This document shows positions 27,301 to 37,990 of a stretch of DNA of 64,000 nucleotides, in pieces. A model generated the notes under the pieces. That model was not told the origin of the DNA. It saw nothing but the letters and a program-made list of their open reading frames with translations, and ran no database searches. The DNA lies in NCBI RefSeq assembly GCF_009730915.1, contig NC_052481.1, positions 186,001 to 250,000 on the forward strand. Direction: 5' to 3'. This DNA is from Dioscorea cayenensis subsp. rotundata. Its lineage: Eukaryota > Streptophyta > Magnoliopsida > Dioscoreales > Dioscoreaceae. Both the position numbers and the translations under genes were made by a program. Positions within the stretch are counted from its first letter, which is position 1; every line of letters starts with the position of its first letter.

Positions 27301-30300
27301 AGCACAAACAACATTAAGGTAACCACTGCGATCATAGAATAACCTCAAATCTTTCAAAAAGTGTTGGCTATAAATTTTTCCATCATGACATTAAATGAGT
27401 AACCAGAAAAGCGATAATATGTATGGTTTAAACGAAACTGAAAAAGCGTGCTCAATAGCATAGAAGTACCCATCAAATACTATTAGGTCATAAGGGTGGC
27501 TTCCTCCCCCCACATAAAAGGGCTCCTCTGAAGACAAATGTCTTCCATCTATTATCCTTCCCCATCCGTAGATAGTTTACCTTATTATCATTTTTAACAT
27601 GCGGGGCTGGATGCAAGAGAAGAACCTGACCATAAAGTCTAACAACATGACCAAGGAATAGGTTTAGGAGAATTATCCTTTGCCTTTGACAATGACCTCT
27701 ACCTCCGGTCCCACGAAAGTTGACTATCTTTGATATAAATATCCATCCAAAAGCATAGCCACAATAAAAAGATTGATTAAGATCACAAAAACAACCTAGT
27801 GGGATAATGTGTTTGCGAATGGGTACGGCTAAACTAGTTGAGGACAAGTATAATTTGGCAAAGAGCAAGGCACTCTCGCCACCAGTTAATAGAGCTCCAC
27901 TGTCATCACTTCAACAGGCTGACTGACTGACTAACCGACAGACTGATGAAGGACGGACTGATGAACTGCATTCCACGGTTATTCTAGAACAATTGTAGCC
28001 TTTCAAAAAGTCTACGTTGGATTAACATTTTCAACCTTTGCACTCACATCACCCTAGATCAGATGTACCATCAAATCGGGCGAGATCCTTAAGATCATCC
28101 ATGTAGTCGTAGGGTTCATATTCCATATGTTTGAGATTATCATACATTACATACACTTCAAAAATACAATATGTGTGTGGTGTATGTGAAGCACAAACAA
28201 CATTAAGGTAACCACTCGCATCATAGAATAACCTCAAATCTTTCAAAAGTGTTGGCTATAAATTTTCCGTCATGACATTAAATGAGTAACCAGAAAAGCG
28301 ATAATATGTATGGTTTAAACGAAACTGAAAAAAGCGTGCTCAATAGCATAGAAGTACCCATCAAATACTATTAGGTCATAAGGGTGGCTTCCTCCCCACA
28401 TAAAAAGGGCTCCTCCGAAGACAAATGTCTTCCATCTATTATCCTTCCCCATCCGTAGATAGTTTACCTTATTATCATTTTTTTAACATGCGAGATCGGA
28501 TGCAAGAGAAGAACCCCGACCATAAAGTCTAACAACATGACCAAGGAATAGGTTTAGGAGAATTATCCTTTGCCTTCGACAATGACCCTCTACCTCCCGG
28601 TCCCACGTAAAGTTGACTATCTTTGATATAAATATCCATCCAAAAAGCATAGCCACAATAAAAAGATTGATTAAGATCACAAAAACAACCTAGTGGGATA
28701 ATGTGTTTCGCGAATGGGTACGGCTAAACTAGTCGAGGACAAGTATAATTTGGCAAAAGAGCAAGGCACTCTCGCCACCGGCTCATAGAGCTCCACCGTC
28801 ATCACTTCAACAGTCGATCGATCGACTCAACCGATGGATCGATGAAGGACGGATCGATGAACCGCATTCCACGTGCTATTCTAGAACAATTGCAGCCTTT
28901 CAAAAAGTCTACGCTGGATTAACATTTTCAACCTCTGACTCACATCACCCTAGATCAGATGTACCATCAAATCGGGCGAGATCCTTAAGATCATCCATGT
29001 AGTCGTAGGGTTCATATTCCATATGTTTGAGATTATCATACATTACATACACTTCAAAAAAATACAATATGTGTGTGGTGTATGTGAAGCACAAACAACA
29101 TTAAGGTAACCACTCGCGATCATAGAATAACCTCAAATCTTTCAAAAGTGTTGTTATAAATTTTCCGTCATGACATTAAATGAGTAAACTGTAAAAGCGT
29201 ATAATATGTATGGTTTAAACGAAACTGAAAAAGCGTGCTCAATAGCATAGAAGTACCCATCAAATACTATTAGGTCATAAGGGTGGCTTCCTCCCCCCAC
29301 ATAAAAGGGCTCCTCTGAAGACAAATGTCTTCCATCTATTATCCTTCCCCATCCGTAGATAGTTTACCTTATTATCATTTTTAACATGCGGGGCTGGATG
29401 CAAGAGAAGAACCTGACCATAAAGTCTAACAACATGACCAAGGAATAGGTTTAGGAGAATTATCCTTTGCCTTTGACAATGACCTCTACCTCCGGTCCCA
29501 CGAAAGTTGACTATCTTTGATATAAATATCCATCCAAAAGCATAGCCACAATAAAAAGATTGATTAAGATCACAAAAACAACCTAGTGGGATAATGTGTT
29601 TGCGAATGGGTACGGCTAAACTAGTTGAGGACAAGTATAATTTGGCAAAGAGCAAGGCACTCGCCACCGCTAATAGAGCTCCACCGTCATCACTCAACAG
29701 TCGATCGATCGACTAACCCACGAGATCGATGAAGGACTGGATCGATGAACCGCATTCCACGGTTATTCTAGAACAATTGTAGCCTTTCGAAAAAGTCTAC
29801 GTTGGATTAACATTTTCAACCTTTGCACTCACATCACCCCTAGATCGGATGTACCATCAAATCAAAGCGAGATCCTTAAGATCATCCATGTAGTCGTAGG
29901 GGTTCATATTCCATATGTTTGAGATTATCATACATTACATACACTTCAAAAATACATATATGTGTGTGGTGTATGTGAAGCACAAACAACATTAAGGTAA
30001 CCACTCGCATCATAGAATAACCTCAAATCTTTCAAAAAGTGTTGGCTATAAATTTTCCGTCATGACATTAAATGAGTAACCGTAAAAAGCGATAATATGT
30101 ATGGTTTAAACGAACCGAAAAAGCGTGCTCAATAGCATAGAAGTACCCATCAAATACTATTAGGTCATAAGGGTGGCTTCCTCCCCCCACATAAAAGGGC
30201 TCCTCTCGAAGACAAATGTCTTCCATCTATTATCCTTCCCCATCCGTAGATAGTTTACCTTATTATCATTTTTTAACATGCGAGTGGATGCAAGAGAAGA

Positions 30301-31375
30301 ACCTCGACCATAAAAGTCTAACAACATGACCAAGGAATAGGTTTAGGAGAATTATCCTTTGCCTTTGACAATGACCTCTACCTCCGGTCCCACGAAAGTT
30401 GACTATCTTTGATATAAATATCCATCCAAAAAGCATAGCCACAATAAAAAGATTGATTAAGATCACAAAAACAACCTAGTGGGATAATGTGTTTTGCGAA
30501 TGGGAGTGCGGCTAAACTAGTTGAGGACAAGTATAATTTGGCAAAAGAGCAAGGCACCTCGCCACCGCTAATAGAGCTCCACCGTCATCACTTCAACAGT
30601 CGATCGATCGACTAAACCGGCATGATCGATGAAGGGACGGATCGATGAACCGCATTCCACTCAGTTATTCTAGAACAATTGTAGCCTTTCAAAAAGTCTA
30701 CGCTGGATTAACATTTTTCAACCTTTGCACTCACATCACCCTAGATCGGATGTACCATCAAATCAGGGCGAGATCCTTAAGATCATCCATGTAGTCGTAG
30801 GGTTCATATTCCATATGTTTGAGATTATCATACATTACATACACTTCAAAAAAATACAATATGTGTGTGGTGTATGTGAAGCACAAACAACATTAAGGTA
30901 ACCACTCGCATCATAGAATAACCTCAAATCTTTCAAAAAGTGTTGGCTATAAATTTTTCCGTCATGACATTAAATGAGTAAACCGTAAAAGCGATAATAT
31001 GTATGGTTTAAAGGAAACTGAAAAAGCGTGCTCAATAGCATAGAAGTACCCATCAAATACTATTAGGTCATAAGGGTGGCTTCCTCCCCCCACATAAAAG
31101 GGCTCCTATGAAGACAAATGTCTTCCATCAATTATCCTTCCCCATCCGTAGGTAGTTTACCTCATTAGACACCGATCATTTTTGACAATGTAATACAACA
31201 CCAGGAAAAACATCAACATGTGGGGCTAGATGCGAGAGAAGAACCTGATTACCTGATCCTTGTTCAATAGATGAAGTCTGACAACATGGCCAAGAAATAG
31301 GTTCAGGAGAATTATCCTTTGCCTTTAACAATGACCCCTACCTCCAGTTCCTACAGACTGACGAAGTCATCGGAT
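24390..31375. repeat. Tandem array of about 890-bp units, eight copies
   Basis: The landmark GACAAATGTCTTCCATC occurs at 24861, 25748, 26643, 27533, 28420, 29320, 30211 and 31113, spaced 887, 895, 890, 887, 900, 891 and 902 bp. The copies are otherwise colinear and highly similar. The first copy is diverged at its left end. The last carries two extra segments of about 50 and 25 bp (around 31165 and 31250), so the edge units are diverged and the interior is homogeneous. The sequence past 31375 continues into gypsy pol, and each unit has a weakly similar segment (ACTGATGAACTGCATTCCA) to the pol border. Origin from a retroelement fragment is therefore plausible. Minus-strand ORFs of 100-190 codons recur because the units repeat; I do not recognise them as protein. 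Confidence 0.85.
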
Positions 31376-31918
31376 TGATGAACCATATTCCAGTGCTTCC
31401 AAACATTACCCAAGTGAACTTCAAACCTTATCTTCAAACCGTATTTCACTAATGGAATTATTAGATCCAGTCAAAGCCTATATTCCTCTATGATCCTTTT
31501 CATCAAAAAGAAAGATGGATCATGGAGTTTTTGCATGGACTTCCTTGCTCTCAACACAGTTACCATCAAGGACAGATTTCTAATCCCAACTATTGATGAG
31601 CTTCTTAATGAACGTTTTTGGTAATACCATTCAGATTGTCGAACAGGCCTTCCACTTTTCGTGCCCTAATGACTCAATCTTCAAACCGATCTTGTGCAAC
31701 TTTGTTCTCACATTTTTTGATGATATTTTGATATATGGTCCCTCATGGGAGATACACTTGGAGGGTCACCGGACAGTTTTTTCTATTATCTGTTCCCACA
31801 GTCTGGTAGTGAAGATGACAAAGTGCAAGTTTGGGCCCACCGAGATTGGCTATCTGGATCTCTTGGCAATTGTTATGATAAGATATACCAAAACTTCACT
31901 ATTTCATACTAATCTATA
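31376..31918 (+). pseudogene. Decayed Ty3/gypsy reverse-transcriptase fragment
   Basis: In plus-strand frames the region reads IPVLPNITQVNFKPY (31387-31431), then FIKKKDGSWSFCMDFLALNT and VTIKDRFLIPTIDELLNE (about 31498-31615). After a frameshift come FVLTFFDDILIYGPSWEIHL and KCKFGPTEIGYL (about 31700-31855). These are the pre-RT, fingers/palm and FxDD catalytic blocks of plant Ty3/gypsy pol, with the region between the two blocks shortened and out of frame. No RNase H, integrase, gag or clear LTR pair is present. The element is dead. Confidence 0.85.
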
Positions 31919-31950
31919 GGTCATGAAAACTCTCTCTACCAATATTTAGG

Positions 31951-32048
31951 ATTATGGTGAAATGTGTTGGCATGTATAACAAGTTGCAATACCATAAGAA
32001 TTATGGTGAAATGTGTTGGCATGTATAACAAGTTGCAATACCATAAGA
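31951..32048. repeat. 49-bp perfect tandem duplication
   Basis: ATTATGGTGAAATGTGTTGG begins at 31951 and again at 32000, and both copies run to ACCATAAG. The near identity of the copies indicates a recent duplication. Confidence 0.9.
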
Positions 32049-32254
32049 GGAAGCAGAGTTTTTTGTTTACCATGGCAGCACAATATGATACCAACTCAAT
32101 TAAGAAGTCCATTCAGATATCACTAATGCTTTGGAGTATTAACTCAATGGTTTTTTTAATCGATTCAAGTATGATAATCTACATAACTAAAATTTGGTTA
32201 AACCAATGAATGAGATAGTGTATAAATTAATCTATCAACAAAATACACTAGTTG

Positions 32255-32857
32255 TTGCGTGTGAGGAAGCACGGAACTAGTGTGGCAATTCGTCGAACAC
32301 TTGGTGTGCAATATCACAATACCACACAATGAATGGGCAATGCAAGGATAACATACAACCAATCTCACAAAAATAAAATAAAAGACACCAATTTAATGTG
32401 GTTCTGCTAACAAGCCTACATCAACGGGAGAACAATGCTTAACTATATAATGAGAAAAATAACAAGAGTACAAGAGTATAATAAATAGGCATAAAGCCAC
32501 AAGAGAGTTACCAAACTCTAAGAACTAGCCTTACCTCAAAAACAAGGGTTTTACCTTGCTTTAATGAGATCAAGCAAGAACAACAGCTCCCCTCTACACC
32601 TTCACTCTTTCCACTCTCCAAATACAAGAGAACTCTCCTTGCTATCTCTCTTTTTTCTCTCATTACACAACACCCAACAAACATAACCCTATAAACAATA
32701 GAGCAATCTAGACCGTTGGATTAAAAGAAATCAAGTTTTGGTTTCATCCTAAGGATATCAAGCCAATATTTAACACTAGCAATTGTCAGACAATTGTCAA
32801 ACATGAGCAAATATGATTGTGATGAAAACCTAGTACAAAACTTGCAGGCCTTTTGCA
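32255..32857. mobile_element. Probable LTR-retrotransposon-derived remnant
   Basis: The motif order GACACCAATTTAATGTGGTT...AAGCCTACATCAACGGGAG, then AAACTCT...and pyrimidine-rich CTCTCTTTTTTCTCTCATT, is one I associate with dispersed plant retroelement sequence. A related but different segment is at about 40860-41060. No paired LTR or target duplication was found, so the class is uncertain. Confidence 0.3.
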
Positions 32858-33509
32858 CCTCTGGGCAATGGCGGACCTAGAAATTTAGTTCAGCCCGGGC
32901 TTAAATAAAAGTCAATGTTCTCATGTTCGTTATCTTTTAATTTTCCGGCGTTCTTACCTCAGTCCAATCACGACCAGTGGCAGAATCATAACTCATCGGT
33001 AGGGGGGTTGAAGTCAACTACTATCATTGTGAGGGATGTTTTGAACAATTTTCAAATTTTATTAAAATTTAAAATTTTAATAATTTTTAAATAAAAAAAT
33101 TTTCATTACTAAATTTTTTTACATTTGTTATGCCACATTATCAATTTAATTTTTTCTTAATTATTTAAAAAATTATAAAGTTTAGAACAATTTTTTTATA
33201 ATTATTAAAATTTCCATAATTTTTTGAAAAAAAAATTGTTTTGAATTACTAAAATTATTAAAAATTTAACATTGTAAACTCTTGGATTTGAACCATGGTG
33301 GACTCCCATCATCCAACTCCCACAATCCACTCAAGCACATGCACATTACATATTGGCTAAATACAAACAAAATTTTACTAAACATTACTATTCATATAAA
33401 AAATCTTAGGTTTAACCTTCATCGGACACGGTTCTTCTGAGGTTTTTCGACTGACCAGCCCGGGTTTTAGCCTGGCTGCCACCCATGTGGGTCTGCCCCT
33501 GCCTCTGGG
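32858..33509. mobile_element. hAT-like non-autonomous element with 8-bp target duplication
   Basis: CCTCTGGG occurs at 32858-32865 and again at 33502-33509. Between them the 636-bp body begins CAATGGCGGACCTA and ends with the complement of CAGGGGCAGACCCA, matching at 10 of 14 positions. CA(R)GGGCRGA-type ends plus an 8-bp duplication are characteristic of hAT elements. The interior is AT-rich with no transposase. CAGCCCGGG motifs lie near both ends. Confidence 0.75.
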
Positions 33510-36500
33510 CACATAACCTCCATTGATATAAGTTGTGCCCACAAAGTTCCATTTGAATGTAAAGTTGATCATTTTTCAACCAAGAAGTGTAATATCCAAC
33601 TATGTTTTCATGAGACCCTACAAATGGAAATTTTAATTCTTAGTTGTAGGAATACGAAAGAAAAGAGATAGAAATGACAGTAGAAAATTACAAGCACTTA
33701 ATACTGCTAAAGCGTGAACATCCATTAATTAATGCATGCATCCTGAGAAGATAGGTGACATTTAAATGGATATGTTACAATTGGATACAAGCAATAAAGG
33801 AATTACCTTTCCATGTCACTGCAAAAGGGTTGTGTGTTCTGCTTTACAGCATTCAAGCAGCCATCTATTCTCTTTAAAACTTAATTTGAAGACTAAACTG
33901 AAAGTTTCCTAATCCAAGTTGCTGTGAAAAAAAAAAGTAAATTTTTTTTTTATCATAAACAATAACACCATGTGGCCAATGGTCTGTGACTTGAATGATG
34001 ATATTTCAATTTCATGGAAATCAGCATGATACTGCGAAAGTCCACCTCCACCGATTGTCGGAGAAAAACCTGCTGCATCGTATTTCTTTACTTAACAATG
34101 ACAAGTAAATGATGAATGTCAAACATCCTACTTAGCTAGCCCTGCGAGTTTGATATTTTCAAGAAAAACCAATGGAAAATTCTGTCAAAAATAAAACTTG
34201 TATAATAATACATCAGGATATGAAGTAATATTGAATAACTTATATGAGTTTCTTGTAGAATGGTGTGACCTAGTTAATTCTACATTTCAGCAAATAACCT
34301 AAAAATACATGGCTATGGAACCTTACTTTCTATTGGCATGTAAACCTCACGTACCCACATTTAGGATTTCATTTACGAAAAAAGATATATATATATATAT
34401 AATTTGGCATGATGTGGGATGGGTTAGTGCATCATTGAAGCTGGGTTTTTAACATATAATCTCACTGTAAAATACTTGGTCTGAGAATAAGATACCACAA
34501 ATGTGTTGGTTAACAACTGCTCCATATATATTTTTGTTATGTACATGGACACGTGCAATCTGTAGGATTTTCCATGTACTAGATATACTACCCATAGACT
34601 TCTGGTTATAAATTTATAATTCTAAATTATTAATAAATTTAATAATTGTGTCCATTGAAAAACAAAAGCTAGAAAGAGTGTTATCAAAGTCATTCAAAGC
34701 TTTTATGCATACTTTCTATTCATGCCAACACCGGCAAAAACTTTCAGAAAGGTCCCTAACCTTCTCTTGGCCATTGTTTCCATTTGACCTTTGAATTTCA
34801 TTCATGATTTGGCTTGTGTTTTGCCAATTCTGATTTGTGTTTAGAGCTTGAATTTTGTAACCAACCAATGTTTCCTTGGTAGTGTAAGATAACTCAAAGA
34901 TTTCACCTTGAATTTTGTAACCAACCAATGTTTCATTGGGTAGTGTAAGAGAACTCGAAGATTTCACTTATGATCGATGTTCAGTAAGTCAAAGACATCC
35001 CCTGTTAACCACGTCCGTGGTATACTAAAGGAAAAATTCTTAGCTAAACATTTAAATTTTGCAATAACACGAGAAGCTTCTTATAATACTTCCACTTAAT
35101 TATGAACTTAAAGAGGGCAGTGCAACAAAAAGATTATATATGACATAGATTTGTTATTTGCAAATAAATGAAATCTTTTACTTGCCATTTTGATCTTCTG
35201 TCTCCAAAAAGATCAAGATGATCATTTGCTAAATTAACTTTCAGACAACAGCGCAAAGCACCGGCAGATTGAAAAACATAGTTTGGCTTTTTTTGTTTTT
35301 CATATCTGGATGAATTGGCTTCTTCATTTGTATCTGAACCAAGAACAACATTCTAAAGTTCCATAGTCTGTTGTGGACATAATTAATATTCTGAAGTTCT
35401 CTGCCAGGAAAAAACAAACACATTAAGATATTGCAACTTGTTTTTAGATATTTTAAGTAAAACAACAAAACAAATTAAGATATTAATGTTCCCACAGAAA
35501 ACACTTCAAAACTAAATTCAAATTTTACCTTTTCAGTATTATCTTCAATTACTAGATACAATGTGATTCAGTCCTGATCAAGATGGGGTGAAGGTGGAAT
35601 GAAAGCAGAGCTACAAGCCTACAAGATTGAATTTGGAGATCTACAATTAAATATAACAAAGGAAATGACACAATTAAAATGATAAGAACAGCATGCTATG
35701 CATGAACAACAACAACAACAACAACAACTGGTTCTTTTACTGTTTTACATCCAATACAAACCCACAAGTTCACCCAATCATTTATAAACAAAATATGCAT
35801 TTATAAACAAAATCGAACAGATGATTAAGCTTATCTTTCCTGTGCCCTTTAGTCTTGATCGATTTCTCAGGCGATAGGTCAAGCCTAATTAATGCTCCTG
35901 AATCAACCAAAATGATTAACGTTTGACAGTCATATATATATAAATATATATATAACACAGTAATCAGGGACGTATCTAAATTACGAATCCTCTATGAATA
36001 ATATTATTTAAATGAATTTTGTGGGTTCCATATGAGAAATATTGTATTCTTTACAATTTTTCATGATTTTGGATTGGTTCAAACTGTCCAACCGACTAGT
36101 CAAAACTCTTTAATGTATCCATATCTATCTTCTATCTATCCATGTGTGTGTGCATCCAAACTTGCCATTATACCGCCAGCACCTTCTGGTCCCTAAACCT
36201 GAAAGAACTGTACTATCTTTAGGATGGTACCACTCCGAAGAATCACAAGAACCATATCTCCATTGTCACTCATTGGCCTCCACAAAGCTCAACGTCTTCG
36301 TGATACAATAAAGCTAAAACATTGGCTATTTATTTAAGAGTCATAAAAGCAAACAGTGTTGGAAACTCTTAATTTGACTCCTTTGCCCCCAATGCTATAC
36401 TAGCATTATTATCTTCCTCTTTTTATCAGACAAGCTCTTCTTTCTATTCTCTTGATGTTGTTGTTTCCATAGTCCTTCATGACACTGATTACAAGGCTCT

Positions 36501-36789
36501 GTTATTATCCACCTCTAATTTTAAAAAAATAAAAATAAAAACAAGAAATCTCATAAACAAAAACACTCCATTAAAAATTGAAACACTTCATATGTACAAC
36601 CATACCAAACACCCCTCAAATACAGATCTCAATCTGCAACTTCATGTTTATTATTATCCTTGCACTACCCTCCCCTCCTTACATAAACCATCATAAAACT
36701 CCAAAATTAAAAGAAAAAAAAAACCATTTTCCACTATTTTTCCTAATAATAAAATTATGTAAAAACATATACCTATCACTAATCTCTCT
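33510..36789. other. Intergenic region with a 60-bp tandem duplication; no firm gene
   Basis: At about 34848-34968 a 60-bp segment beginning CTTGAATTTTGTAACCAACC is present twice. On the minus strand it encodes the repeated peptide ETLVGYKIQ inside an 80-residue open frame with no homology I recognise. Short AT and CAA microsatellites occur at 34387, 35706 and 35934. The right part (36340-36789) is the 3' flank of the EXORDIUM-like gene. Non-coding transcription is possible but unsupported. Confidence 0.45.
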
Positions 36790-37943
36790 TTAATCCAAAG
36801 CATTAGGCCCATAACAATAATTAAGCTCCGGGTGCCAAACCCACTGCACCAAGAACCTCCTTCCTCCAACTCCATTCAAATTATACGCTGCGCCGTCGCG
36901 CTCATCGACGGTGAGTTGCCCGGTGTACGAGCCGCCGCCGCCGGTGCCGTAGATGCCCTCACAGAGATCCGCAATCTCCGTCGGAAAACAAGGGTCCGCC
37001 CCGGCGTACCAAGCGTTGACGAGTGGATTCGATGCCAACTCCGCCACCTCGTGCGCGATAACGCTCACCATCGCATCCACTCCCACCTCCCCGTTCGGTG
37101 GCGCTCCGGCACGTGGTCCGCCGTAGCCTTCCGGCACAGCAAATGGCCACGAGCACACGCCGGGGCATTGCCGCTCTGCGTTCCCAACCCACGCGTAGGG
37201 TAGCGTGTATCCCACGATCGATGGGAATGTGAAGTAGTGGAATCCGCAAACCTGGTGAAAAAAAATTAGGGTTTCAAAATTCAAAATCGTTTTTCATGGA
37301 GGAGAATTTGAAATTGAAATTTAGGGGAAAAAATTTGGAAACCTGGCCACAAAAATCCTCGACGGCGACTTCGGCGGAAGTGAGGAGGAGATAAAGCCCT
37401 CCCCTAGGGTTCACCGGCAACGGCCGAGTTTTCGCCGTGACGGCGGACCGAATGACGTGTTGAATGGAGAGGCGGGTAGAGATCGGCCATGGGAGTAATG
37501 GCGATCGTTCTTCTCGGCGCCGAGCCGGACAGTGCGGCTCACATTGTCTCCGGTCTGGTCCGTGTACATTGCCACCGTGCGCCACCATCCCTCCACTGAT
37601 GGCCAACGCACCGTCGTGTCGCCGACGGGCGAGATGGATCTTAGAAAGGCCCCTGATGATCCGCTTCTGCGCCGGAGTCCACTGGCCGTACCAGATTGGG
37701 TGGACGGTGATGTTCGCCGTCAGCACTGGCCCCCATGTGGTACCTCAGCTGCACGAACTCCGATGACCCCTCGTACTTCTTCGATTCGCCCAAACTCGAG
37801 CTAGAGTTTGAGCCGAGGTGCGGCCATGGCCGCCAAGCTTTGGCCGGAGTGACCATAGATAGATAACAGAGGATTAGAAGGAGGAGAAGCGACGGTGAGG
37901 TCACTGGCAACGCCGGGCAGACGCCGGCACTAGCTCCGGCCAT
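36790..37943 (-). CDS. EXL: EXORDIUM-like secreted protein (phosphate-induced protein 1 family), with three frame breaks
   Basis: EXORDIUM-like proteins are secreted to the apoplast and linked to brassinosteroid- and carbon-dependent growth. The ATG at 37943 is followed by a signal peptide ([18 protein letters not shown]). Family landmarks are [38 protein letters not shown] [61 protein letters not shown] and the end [11 protein letters not shown] (TAA at 36790). A 91-bp intron at 37252-37342 splits DFCGQ from VCGFHYF. Exon 1 shifts frame three times: an extra base near 37735, an extra base near 37648, and a missing base near 37476. The net correction is 600 nt, exactly phase 0, so the intact protein would have 353 residues. 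Consensus error is likelier than a pseudogene. Confidence 0.9.
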
Positions 37944-37980
37944 GCTTGGACGGTGACGAAGATGAGACTTCGTTCGAGAA

Positions 37981-37990
37981 GGTATATAAA
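37981..37990 (-). promoter_or_regulatory. TATA-like element of the EXORDIUM-like gene
   Basis: On the minus strand CTTTATATACC lies 38-47 nt upstream of the ATG at 37943, implying a very short leader if used. The assignment rests on position and motif only. Confidence 0.4.

Noticed and set aside
24612-30466. Recurrent minus-strand ORFs of 65-194 codons in the tandem array as a multigene family
   Set aside because: They recur only because the unit repeats, differ by frameshifts at unit borders, have no recognisable domain and no start or promoter context. The adjacent sequence is retroelement-derived on the other strand.
26980-30620. TCGATCGATCGAC palindromes as regulatory or recombination sites
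   Set aside because: They occupy the place of CTGACTGACTGAC in sister copies and fit a systematic base-call change better than selected sites.
24390-31375. CRISPR array
   Set aside because: The units are about 890 bp with no short repeat/spacer alternation, in a plant nuclear genome.
36832-37804. Plus-strand ORFs over the EXORDIUM-like gene
   Set aside because: Antisense shadows of a GC-rich exon with clear family motifs on the minus strand.
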